Below, piece after piece: positions 25,674-33,201 of a stretch of DNA of 64,000 bases. Position numbers and translations under genes: made by a program. The stretch comes from Verrucomicrobiota bacterium. GTDB taxonomy: Bacteria; Verrucomicrobiota; Verrucomicrobiia; Limisphaerales; PALSA-1396. The notes under the pieces are model-generated. The model searched no databases, had not been told where the DNA came from, and worked only from the letters and a program-made list of their open reading frames with translations. How positions within the stretch are numbered: position 1 is the first letter of the stretch; each line of letters begins with the position of its first letter. The stretch covers positions 1 through 64,000 of the forward strand of contig JACQFP010000036.1 in NCBI GenBank assembly GCA_016200005.1, given 5' to 3'.

Positions 25674-27041
25674 TCACGCCAAAACTGTGTCCCGAATCAA
25701 CGGCGGCAAGTCCGGTGGCTGATCAGAAATGTCGAAAGCTGTTCGCAACCTGGCTAGAGCTGTTTTGGCTTGCGCTCGGTCAGCAGCATGAATGCGTGCG
25801 AGCATCGAACCCACCCTCACTTCATCACCCGGTTTGGCGAGACGGTCCACACCCACGTCGTAATTGATGATGGATTCCTTCGAGAGCCGGCCGCCGCCGA
25901 GGTCACGAACGATTTCGCCGATGAGCCGTGCGTCGCATCGGGACACGAATCCCGCCTTCGTCGCCTTCAATTCCTTTACGACTGTCGCGGTGTGGTCGAG
26001 CGCAAGCCGCCGGTTGAACACGTCCAGGTCTGCTCCTTGCGCCACCAGCATTTCGTCCCACTTCTTGCGTGGGGCACCGGAGTTCAGGCAGTCCTCGACC
26101 TGCTTGAGTGCGGCGTCGAGAGATTTGGCCTTGTCGGTCTGCACGAGCAGATGCGCGGCACAACTGAGGACGAGTTTGCGTAGGTCTTCGCGTCGCCCCT
26201 CACCCGGCCTCCGGCCACCCTCTCCCCGTCGGACGGGGAGAGGGATGGGGTGAGGGGTTTCAAGAACTGCAACCGCTTCCTTCACCTCCAGCCAATTACC
26301 CGCAGCGCGACCCAACGGCGCGTTCATGTTCGTGAGCAGCGCGCGTGTGTTCACGCCGCACTCGTTGCCGAGGGCGACCATGGCTTGCGCGAGTTCGCGA
26401 GCTTGCGCCTTCGTTTGCATGAACGCGGCGCTGCCGAACTTCACGTCGAGCACAAGCGCGTCGAGGCTTTCGGCTAGTTTTTTGGAAAGAATGGAGGAGA
26501 CGATGAGCGGAATGCTCGGCACGGTGCCAGTCATGTCGCGCAGGGCGTAGAGCTTTTTGTCCGCGGGCACCATGCGGTCGGTCTGGCCGCAGATGACGCA
26601 GCCGACGATTTGCACGATCTCGACGATGCGCTCGGTGGGCAGCGAGGTCTTGAAACCGGGAATGGATTCCAGCTTGTCGAGTGTGCCGCCGGTGATGCCG
26701 AGGCCGCGACCGGAAATCATCGGCACGCGAAAGCCGAGGCAGGCAAGCAACGGTGCCAGTGGAAGCGAAGCTTTGTCGCCGACGCCGCCGGTGGAGTGTT
26801 TGTCCACGAGGGGACGCTCGTCTCGCGGAAACTTCAGAACGTCCCCGGAATCGCGCATGGCGAGCGTGAGCGCGGTGGTTTCCTCCGTATTCAAGCCCCG
26901 AAAGTAAATGGCCATGAGCATCGCGGCCATTTGGTAGTCGGACATTTTTCCGGCGGTGTATGCGGAGATGGTTTCGCGGATTTGGTTAGTTGTGAGGGGA
27001 TGACCTTCGCGCTTTAATTCGATTATCGACAAGAAGTTCAT
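25674..27041 (-). CDS. Thymidine/pyrimidine-nucleoside phosphorylase with an in-frame palindromic insert
   Basis: ATG at 27041, 455 residues. Family motifs: the phosphate-binding stretch DKHSTGGVGDKASLPLAPLL, SGRGLGITGGTLDKLES, and VLDVKFGSAAFMQT with the catalytic lysine. It cleaves thymidine or other pyrimidine nucleosides with phosphate to base and deoxyribose 1-phosphate. Residues about 262-283 (PHPIPLPVRRGEGGRRPGEG region) have no counterpart in the family and are encoded by a 62-base palindromic element whose relatives lie between genes at 49692 and 50845. The reading frame resumes correctly with EDLRKLVLSCAAHLL. The start overlaps the upstream gene's stop as TGATG. Confidence 0.94.
   Translation of the reverse strand: MNFLSIIELKREGHPLTTNQIRETISAYTAGKMSDYQMAAMLMAIYFRGLNTEETTALTLAMRDSGDVLKFPRDERPLVDKHSTGGVGDKASLPLAPLLACLGFRVPMISGRGLGITGGTLDKLESIPGFKTSLPTERIVEIVQIVGCVICGQTDRMVPADKKLYALRDMTGTVPSIPLIVSSILSKKLAESLDALVLDVKFGSAAFMQTKAQARELAQAMVALGNECGVNTRALLTNMNAPLGRAAGNWLEVKEAVAVLETPHPIPLPVRRGEGGRRPGEGRREDLRKLVLSCAAHLLVQTDKAKSLDAALKQVEDCLNSGAPRKKWDEMLVAQGADLDVFNRRLALDHTATVVKELKATKAGFVSRCDARLIGEIVRDLGGGRLSKESIINYDVGVDRLAKPGDEVRVGSMLARIHAADRAQAKTALARLRTAFDISDQPPDLPPLIRDTVLA
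26195..26257. repeat. Palindromic repeat of family D inside a coding sequence
   Basis: It runs CCCCTCACCC ... GGTGAGGGG with an inner hairpin CTCTCCCCGTCGGACGGGGAG. It aligns base for base with the reverse complement of 49692-49753 (both about 62 bases, roughly 85 percent identical by eye). Here it is translated as part of thymidine phosphorylase. It lacks the outer 19-base terminal repeats of the two intergenic copies. Confidence 0.9.
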
Positions 27042-27553
27042 CAAGTGTTTTCCGATTGCTGCGAGACGCTGAGCGAGTCGAAGAATTCCTTCTCCATTTT
27101 CTCCAGCGCTTCTGGTTTACCGTGCTTGAGGTCTTGGAACGGTTTCCAGAAGCGGAATTTTCGAGACCTCTGGAAAGGACGAACTACAACAGCGAGCGGA
27201 TTAAACTCGCGATGCCCTCGGAAGTGATGAAACGCTAACCGGGCAAGTGTTGGCGGAAAATGCCACTGGTTTCGCTCTGACCAATTCAAAATCTTTGCAC
27301 GATTTCCCAGGCGAGGTAAGACTTGTTTCTCGATGTGCTCCTGCCAAATCGGGCTATCGGAGTAAACAAACAGAACGTTGCAACCACGAGTACACCAGAT
27401 CGACCAGATACAAAGATGAAGAAAAACAGAGAACAGAATATAAACAACCAAAATGAAAAGCAGGAGAGGAATCCAAATCGGCATGAGCAAAAGTACCACT
27501 CCGGCAAGAGCGAGGTTTTTCCACCAACCGACTTGATCCTGTCCGCTGCTCAT
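27041..27553 (-). CDS. Small membrane protein of unknown function
   Basis: A 170-residue protein starting MSSGQDQVGWWKNLALAGVV. Residues 12-50 are strongly hydrophobic (LLLMPIWIPLLLFILVVYIL and on), enough for one or two membrane segments, followed by a soluble, basic C-terminal domain of about 110 residues that should face the cytoplasm. I recognise no family. It is coupled to thymidine phosphorylase by a one-base TGATG overlap, so the two are co-translated, but the link may be only positional. Confidence 0.65.
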   Translation of the reverse strand: MSSGQDQVGWWKNLALAGVVLLLMPIWIPLLLFILVVYILFSVFLHLCIWSIWCTRGCNVLFVYSDSPIWQEHIEKQVLPRLGNRAKILNWSERNQWHFPPTLARLAFHHFRGHREFNPLAVVVRPFQRSRKFRFWKPFQDLKHGKPEALEKMEKEFFDSLSVSQQSENT

Positions 27554-27621
27554 ACGAACTCAATTAGGTGATGGCATGAGTTTTCGGCGCGGCGCCGAAA
27601 ACAACCTACAAGACGCGGGCG

Positions 27622-28881
27622 CTACCCCACAAACCTCTTCGCCACGATGCTCGCATTGTGCCCGCCAAATCCAAACGAGTTGTTGATGATGGCGTTGACG
27701 GTCATTTCGCGCGCCTTGTTGGGAACGTAATCCAGATCGCAATCCGGATCGGGGTTTTCGTAGTTGATCGTCGGCGGCACGACGCCGGTCTGGATCGCCT
27801 TGCAACAGACGGCCATTTCTACCGCGCCGGCGGCGCCGAGCATGTGGCCAGTCGCGCCTTTGGTGGAACTGACGGCGAGTTTCTTCGCGTGCTCGCCGAA
27901 AACGGTTTTGATCGCCTGCGTTTCGCAGATGTCGCCCTGCGGCGTGGAAGTGCCGTGGGCGTTGATGTAGGAAATGTCCGTAGGATTCAGGCCGGCGGAG
28001 CGCAACGCCAACTTCATGCAGCGGGCCGCGCCCTCACCTTCCGGGGCCGGAGCGGTGACATGGCTGGCGTCCGCGGTGCTGCCGTAGCCGACAACTTCGC
28101 AATAAACCTTCGCGCCGCGCTTCTTTGCATGTTCGAGTTCCTCCAGCACAACGACGCCCGCGCCTTCGCCCATCACAAATCCATCACGTTCCTTGTCGAA
28201 AGGCCGCGAAGAGCGCTTGGGTTCGTCGTTGCGGGTGCTCATGGCTTTCATGGCGCAGAATCCGCCGATGCCGAGGGGCACGATGGTGGCTTCCGCGCCG
28301 CCGGCGAAGATTGCATTGGCGTCGCCCATCTTGATCGTCCGCCACGCTTCGCCGATGGCGTGCGTGGAGGTGGCGCAGGCGGAGCAGGTGGCGACGTTTG
28401 GTCCACGCAGCTTTTGATACATGGAGAACATGCCCGACGCCATGTTCAGAATGAGCATCGGGATCATGAACGGCGAGAGTCGGCCAGGGCCTTTATTCAA
28501 CAAAATCTTGTGCTGCTCTTCGACGGTGTGAAGTCCGCCGATGCCAGAGCCGATGAATACGCCGATTTCGTCGCGATTCAACTTGTCGAGTTCCATGCCG
28601 GAATCGAGCAGCGCCTCCCGGCCGGCGAACACCCCGAATTGTGAGAAGCGATCGGTGCGGCGGATTTCCTTGGGCGAAGGGAACGCAGGCGCGGGATTGA
28701 AATCCTTCACCTCGGCGGCGATTTTGCAGTCGTAGTTGGAAACATCGAAGGCGGTGATTTTGTCGATGCCGCATTGTCCGGCAAGGAGGTTGTTCCAAAA
28801 CGTGTCCATCTGCTGCCCCAATGAAGAGACGACACCGAGGCCGGTGATCACCACCCTGCGGTTGGTTGGGTTGCTGGCCAT
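27622..28881 (-). CDS. fabF: Beta-ketoacyl-ACP synthase II
   Basis: A 419-residue condensing enzyme, ATG at 28881. It begins [19 protein letters not shown] and has the catalytic Cys at about residue 169 in [17 protein letters not shown], followed by the two active-site His motifs [12 protein letters not shown] and [16 protein letters not shown]. The C-terminus [17 protein letters not shown] is standard. It elongates acyl-ACP with malonyl-ACP. It is the last gene of the fabD-fabG-acpP-fabF order on the minus strand, the common bacterial arrangement; fabH is not in the window. Confidence 0.97.
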   Translation of the reverse strand: MASNPTNRRVVITGLGVVSSLGQQMDTFWNNLLAGQCGIDKITAFDVSNYDCKIAAEVKDFNPAPAFPSPKEIRRTDRFSQFGVFAGREALLDSGMELDKLNRDEIGVFIGSGIGGLHTVEEQHKILLNKGPGRLSPFMIPMLILNMASGMFSMYQKLRGPNVATCSACATSTHAIGEAWRTIKMGDANAIFAGGAEATIVPLGIGGFCAMKAMSTRNDEPKRSSRPFDKERDGFVMGEGAGVVVLEELEHAKKRGAKVYCEVVGYGSTADASHVTAPAPEGEGAARCMKLALRSAGLNPTDISYINAHGTSTPQGDICETQAIKTVFGEHAKKLAVSSTKGATGHMLGAAGAVEMAVCCKAIQTGVVPPTINYENPDPDCDLDYVPNKAREMTVNAIINNSFGFGGHNASIVAKRFVG

Positions 28882-28946
28882 AAAATAAATCGGAGCAGCT
28901 TGAGCTGATGCCAGCCAAAACTGCCCCGAATCAATCCACGCGGCAA

Positions 28947-29192
28947 CTACTTTTGCTTGGTCTCCTCGATGTATTTGATGACATCGCCGACGCTTTGGAG
29001 TTTCTCGGCCTGTTCGTCGGGGATTTCGTTGCCAAACGCCTCTTCCAGCGCCATGACCAGTTCGACAGTGTCGAGGGAATCCGCGCCCAAGTCTTCGATG
29101 AACTTGGCATCCGGTGTGACCTGGTCGGCGTTCACGCCCAACTGCTCGACAATGATTTCTTTGACTCGTTGTTCAATAGTTTTATCAGCCAT
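28947..29192 (-). CDS. acpP: Acyl carrier protein
   Basis: An 81-residue acidic protein, ATG at 29192. The phosphopantetheine attachment site [12 protein letters not shown] places the modified serine at residue 39. Helices one and four are as in other ACPs ([29 protein letters not shown]). It carries the growing acyl chain for FabD, FabF, FabG and FabI. It lies 65 bases before fabF and 147 bases after fabG; the latter gap may contain its own promoter, since ACP is needed in large amounts. Confidence 0.98.
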   Translation of the reverse strand: MADKTIEQRVKEIIVEQLGVNADQVTPDAKFIEDLGADSLDTVELVMALEEAFGNEIPDEQAEKLQSVGDVIKYIEETKQK

Positions 29193-29339
29193 GGGTTGCT
29201 CCGTTTTTCATGTGTGTCTATGCCACGTTCCAGAAGGCGTCAAGCCCTGAATCGCAATTATTTTTCAATATTCAATTGCTGCTCGATGGACACGTGCCAG
29301 TCTGTCTATCGGCTGGCGCAGCGGGCGTCCAGCGCGAAT

Positions 29340-30083
29340 TTACATCACCATCCCACCATCGACCGTCAAGACCTGCCCCGTCACATAACGGGCCGCCGGA
29401 CTTGCGAGAAACAAGGCGGCATTGGCAATGTCCTCCGCCTGGCCGAAACTGTTCAAGGGAATTTTTTTCAACAACTCCGCCCGCATCGCTTCATTCAACG
29501 CGGCGGTCATGTCCGTTTCAATGAATCCCGGTGCCAACGCATTGCAGGTAATCCCGCGAGAAGCAAGCTCCGAAGCCACGGACTTCGTGAAACCGATCAA
29601 GCCGGCCTTGCTCGCGGCGTAATTCGCCTGACCGGCGTTACCCGTCAGGCCGACGACAGACGCGATGTTGATGATGCGCCCGGCGCGCTGCTTTAGAAAG
29701 CTGCGTGTGAAAGCCTTGGTGAACAGGAATGCGCCCTTCAAGTTTGTGTCGAGCACCGTGTCCCAATGCTCCTCGCTCATGCGCATCAGCAATCCGTCGC
29801 GCGTGACGCCCGCGTTGTTCACCAGAATGTCCACCCTGCCGCACTCGGCCAGAATTTTTTCGGCGGCCGCAGAAACCGCTGCCGCATCCGCCACATCGAC
29901 GGCGTGCGCCCAGGCTTTGCGACCCACGGTCCGGATTTCGGCGGCCACTTTGTCGGAGTTTTCCGCTGTGCGCGAAACGCAGACGACATCCGCGCCTTCC
30001 GCGGCAAACTTCAGCGCAATGGCGCGCCCAATGCCGCGACCCGCACCGGTGACGACGGCGATGTGATTGTCGAGTTGGTTCAT
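29340..30083 (-). CDS. fabG: 3-oxoacyl-ACP reductase
   Basis: A 247-residue SDR, ATG at 30083. NADPH-binding VTGAGRGIGRAIALKFA at the start, NNAG at about residue 88, and the Ser-Tyr-Lys triad in NIASVVGLTGNAGQANYAASKAG. PGFIETDMTAALN and the C-terminal TGQVLTVDGGM are characteristic of FabG. It reduces 3-oxoacyl-ACP to 3-hydroxyacyl-ACP. Between this gene and fabD, 147 bases hold an inverted pair of heptamer arrays, which may fold in the polycistronic mRNA. Confidence 0.96.
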   Translation of the reverse strand: MNQLDNHIAVVTGAGRGIGRAIALKFAAEGADVVCVSRTAENSDKVAAEIRTVGRKAWAHAVDVADAAAVSAAAEKILAECGRVDILVNNAGVTRDGLLMRMSEEHWDTVLDTNLKGAFLFTKAFTRSFLKQRAGRIINIASVVGLTGNAGQANYAASKAGLIGFTKSVASELASRGITCNALAPGFIETDMTAALNEAMRAELLKKIPLNSFGQAEDIANAALFLASPAARYVTGQVLTVDGGMVM

Positions 30084-30131
30084 GACGACGGTTGTTTAAT
30101 CATGATTGGGCGCTGATGAACATAAAAAAAA

Positions 30132-30236
30132 CGTGATGCGTAAATCGTGAAACGTGATGCGTGATACGTGAAACCATCCTGCGATGCTAATAACATCACG
30201 CTTCACGCCTCACGTTTCACGTATTACGCCTCACGC
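30132..30236. repeat. Inverted pair of six-unit heptamer arrays
   Basis: 30132-30173 is six exact-length heptamers of type CGTGATG/CGTGAAA; 30195-30236 is six heptamers of type TTCACGC/CTCACGT, the reverse complement, across a 21-base loop. The right array runs into fabD: its last unit supplies the final alanine codon and TGA stop of FabD on the minus strand. No unit is interrupted, so this is a tandem array and not a CRISPR. Confidence 0.92.
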
Positions 30237-31208
30237 AACCAATACCCTCACCGTGGCTTCCAAACTCGCCACATCCGCCACATTGAGCATCTGCGCGTTC
30301 TTGTCGATGCGCTTCATGAAACCGCTCAGCGCTGTCCCCGGCCCAAGTTCGATGAACCGGGTGAAGCCCTGAGCCAGCAGGTGGCGCATGGACTCTTCCC
30401 AGCGAACCGACGACGTGACTTGCAGGACGAGCTGCGAGCTGATCTGGTCGGGAGTGGTGTGTGGTAGTCCGGTAACATTGGAAATAACAGGAACGGTTGG
30501 CACCAGGATTTTTGATTTGCCGAGTTCTACCTGAAGTTTCGCTTGTGCGCTGGCCATCAGCGGCGAGTGATATGCGCCCGCCACCGGCAATGGAATCGCT
30601 CGCTTCGCCCCCTTCGCTTTGGCAAGTTCACACGCCTTCGCGATTCGTTCTGCTTCACCGGAAATGACGAGCTGGCCGGGGCAATTCAGATTCGCCAGCA
30701 CCACGCCCGCTTCGGCGCAGACTTCGCGCGTGGGCGCTTCGTCGAGGCCGATGACGGCTGCCATGCCGCCTTTGGTCACCTCGCACGCCTCCTGCATGAA
30801 GCGACCGCGCTGGCGCACGACGCGCAGACCGTCCTCGAAACTCAACGCGCCCGCCGACGTCAACGCCGTGAATTCACCGAGCGACAATCCCGCCGTCGCC
30901 TCGAATTCAAGTTGGAGTTCACGCTTTAGCGTGTCAGTGGTGGAACAAGCTGAAGCTTGAACTCCAACGCGCTCCTTCAGCAATTGGAACGCGACCCAGC
31001 TCACGAGGAAGATGCCGGGCTGCGCGTTTTCGGTCCTGGTCAATTCGGCGTCCGGTCCGTTGAAGCAAATGGCTGTGAAATCGTAGCCGAGCGTGGCGTT
31101 GGCGCGGTCGAACCACGCGCGGGCGGACGGGAATGCAGTAGCGAAGTCTTTCCCCATGCCGACGACCTGCGCGCCTTGCCCGGCAAACAGCAGTGCGGTT
31201 TTGCTCAT
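30231..31208 (-). CDS. fabD: Malonyl-CoA:ACP transacylase with an in-frame palindromic insert
   Basis: A 325-residue protein, ATG at 31208. FabD motifs: LLFAGQGAQVVGMGKDF, the catalytic serine at about residue 109 in AGLSLGEFTAL, then RGRFMQEA, and the active-site histidine in VAGAYHSPLMASA. GLSLG replaces the commoner GHSLG. It transfers malonyl groups from CoA to ACP. Residues 81-100 (VGVQASACSTTDTLKRELQL) are an extra segment encoded by a family A palindrome (30911-30968) placed just before the catalytic strand. The stop codon comes from a heptamer array. First gene of the fab cluster. Confidence 0.95.
   Translation of the reverse strand: MSKTALLFAGQGAQVVGMGKDFATAFPSARAWFDRANATLGYDFTAICFNGPDAELTRTENAQPGIFLVSWVAFQLLKERVGVQASACSTTDTLKRELQLEFEATAGLSLGEFTALTSAGALSFEDGLRVVRQRGRFMQEACEVTKGGMAAVIGLDEAPTREVCAEAGVVLANLNCPGQLVISGEAERIAKACELAKAKGAKRAIPLPVAGAYHSPLMASAQAKLQVELGKSKILVPTVPVISNVTGLPHTTPDQISSQLVLQVTSSVRWEESMRHLLAQGFTRFIELGPGTALSGFMKRIDKNAQMLNVADVASLEATVRVLVA
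30911..30968. repeat. Palindromic repeat of family A inside fabD
   Basis: A 58-base element with arms GTTGGAGTTCACGCTTTAGC and GCTGAAGCTTGAACTCCAAC, the same as in the intergenic copy at 9804-9860. It is translated in frame in FabD on the minus strand. Confidence 0.93.
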
Positions 31209-31301
31209 AAAGTCCGGGAACTAAACAGGAATCCGCGCCACAGAGAAAGGAGAGAATTCGTGTTGTGAAACGTAACGCTTCAAGATTTCGCCAAACCCCT
31301 G

Positions 31302-31381
31302 AACCCACCCCCCGCCCCTCCAAGGAGGGGGAGCAACGCACGGTGGCTTGTTCCCCTCCTGGGAGGGGTCAGGGGTGGGTT
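31302..31381. repeat. Inverted repeat, family B (diverged copy)
   Basis: Arms AACCCACCCCCCGCCCCTCC and the complement of GGAGGGGTCAGGGGTGGGTT pair with a few mismatches; the loop shares the GGCTTGTT/GGATTGTT end with the perfect copy at 4792-4869. It fills most of the 210-base gap between fabD and the metallohydrolase gene. Confidence 0.85.
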
Positions 31382-31418
31382 GGCGGCGGCTTCGTGGGGA
31401 GGACCCTGTAATTCCTAA

Positions 31419-32999
31419 TCATCGGGCATTCGCCTTTTCGACTTTCTCCTGCCAGAACTTTTCGGCCATGCGGTGGTACGCGAGCACCTCCTCGCGTTGC
31501 TTCGCGTCGTCGAGTTTGATGCGGCTCATTCGCTCGCGCACCCAATCCAGAAAGAACTGGGCGGACTCGCGGCTGATGAGTCGCTTGCGCTCGCCAATCT
31601 CCACGTAGAACGGCGCCGTTGAAGCGAAACGGAACGTCTTGGGGTTGTCCGTAATGGCTCGCACGAGAAACCAGCCGCTTTCGGTGAACTTCATCTTGCC
31701 CAATTTGCCCGTGCGCTTCCATTGCTCGAAGGGCACTGCGCGATCGACACGGCCATTCTTGATGATTTCGATCGCCAAAATCGGATCGCGAGTATTGAGC
31801 GCAGCCTCGACCTCGATGTCCAACTGTGACTTCACCTTGAACACGTGTCCGGGCCATTGGTCATTGGCTTTGCAGCGCAAGAGCGGCCCGTTCGAGACAA
31901 ACGAACGGCCGGCGCGCAAACCTTCCCACCATTTTTCGTACGTGAGGTCCGGTCCGACCTGAACATAGACGCGGTCGTAACCGACCGGATTCGGCAACAC
32001 GCCGGACGCGCTGCCCGCCGATGGTGGAATACGTAAGCCACAGTTGAGGATGTGGTAATAGATTTCCTGCGTCCAAAATCCATTGCCGCGCGGCGGCGGC
32101 AAACGCTCTTTGTCGCGCGGCTTGCCCCACGCTTCGCTTTCGTACATCTGATCGCGGCACATGTGGTTGTTCGCCAGTCCAATCGAATCCACCTGTCCGC
32201 TCGCGAGCCAAACCGGCACGTCCCACCAGAATGGCTTCTCGATGTCCACCCACACGCCGGTATTTTGACGCGCGTCTTTCAAAAACTTCATTGGCGAGGG
32301 ATATTCGCGCGCGGCTGATGCGATGGGCAACGGCTCTTTCAGGTTGAAGTAAAGCAGCGCGCCGCCTTCACGTTCATCTTCGCCGGCCATGACGTGGTAA
32401 AAGCGATTTCCGTCGAACTGAACCATCAGGTCGGCGGGTGGTTTCCGTTTGCTCCATTCGTTCTTTGCGTTCCACCAGGTCATGACCGGCGCCACGTGCA
32501 AGTCTTCTGCCCACATGAGCAGTTCGATGTCCTTCACTGGCCGATGCACGTGCAAATCGCCCGACCACCAACCTTCCGCCGCCATGTCCACCAAACGCTC
32601 CAGCCTCAGCGCGAGATTCTGCGTGGCGGCAGCGGTGACGATGACCGATCCGGTGCGCACTAGATACTCCGGCCCGCGCTCGATTTCGTAAGAGTAATTG
32701 CCAGGAGACAGGTCGAGTTGAACTTTGCCGGTGCAAACAAAGTGGTCGCGGAAAAAAGGCAGCTTCTCCGCTCTCACAGATCTTCCGTTGCGGTCCTTGA
32801 GGTGAATGCGGCACGGGATTGACCCGCTGTTCTTGTGGTCGGTGATAGTTATTTCGAACCGCCCCAGGTTTGTCTGCGCGAGGAGGTGGTCGTTTGCGAA
32901 AAGGGCGGAGACTATCCACGCAATGGGCGCAGCGCGAAGTAGCCACGACGTTACCGGAGCGCGACTGTGTCTGAAAGACCAGTCGCAGCAGCTTCGCAA
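31419..32999 (-). CDS. CehA/McbA-type (PHP-like) metallohydrolase, secreted
   Basis: Start uncertain: I use the TTG at 32999, which gives 526 residues and keeps a hydrophobic signal-like segment (LLRAAPIAWIVSALFANDHL). The open frame continues to 33407 but those residues look random. After about residue 35 comes a small beta domain, then the metal-site motif WWSGDLHVHRP near residue 143, SIGLANNHMC and PVMTWWN, as in CehA-like members of the PHP superfamily. The family hydrolyses phosphoester or carbamate bonds; substrate unknown here. The C-terminal part ends in charged helices. The next upstream gene is the DUF1549/DUF1553 protein, 202 bases away on the same strand. Confidence 0.75.
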   Translation of the reverse strand: MRSCCDWSFRHSRAPVTSWLLRAAPIAWIVSALFANDHLLAQTNLGRFEITITDHKNSGSIPCRIHLKDRNGRSVRAEKLPFFRDHFVCTGKVQLDLSPGNYSYEIERGPEYLVRTGSVIVTAAATQNLALRLERLVDMAAEGWWSGDLHVHRPVKDIELLMWAEDLHVAPVMTWWNAKNEWSKRKPPADLMVQFDGNRFYHVMAGEDEREGGALLYFNLKEPLPIASAAREYPSPMKFLKDARQNTGVWVDIEKPFWWDVPVWLASGQVDSIGLANNHMCRDQMYESEAWGKPRDKERLPPPRGNGFWTQEIYYHILNCGLRIPPSAGSASGVLPNPVGYDRVYVQVGPDLTYEKWWEGLRAGRSFVSNGPLLRCKANDQWPGHVFKVKSQLDIEVEAALNTRDPILAIEIIKNGRVDRAVPFEQWKRTGKLGKMKFTESGWFLVRAITDNPKTFRFASTAPFYVEIGERKRLISRESAQFFLDWVRERMSRIKLDDAKQREEVLAYHRMAEKFWQEKVEKANAR

Positions 33000-33201
33000 T
33001 GTATGACGTGGGAAGTAATCCCAACTCGCTCGAGCTTCGGGAGTGCTGCGGCTCGTGCTTCGCACACAGCCGCGGTCCGACGACGTGGATGGTTGGAATG
33101 CTTTAGGTTTTGCACCCTGATAGTCCACCTCCTTGCGTCGGTGGCTACGGCCGGCGGTCATTTTTGCCAATGCTCCAAAACTAACACCTCCGAGGTGACT
33201 T

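Noticed and set aside
30132-30236. Possible CRISPR array
   Set aside because: Units are 7 bases in direct contact with no spacers and form an inverted pair.
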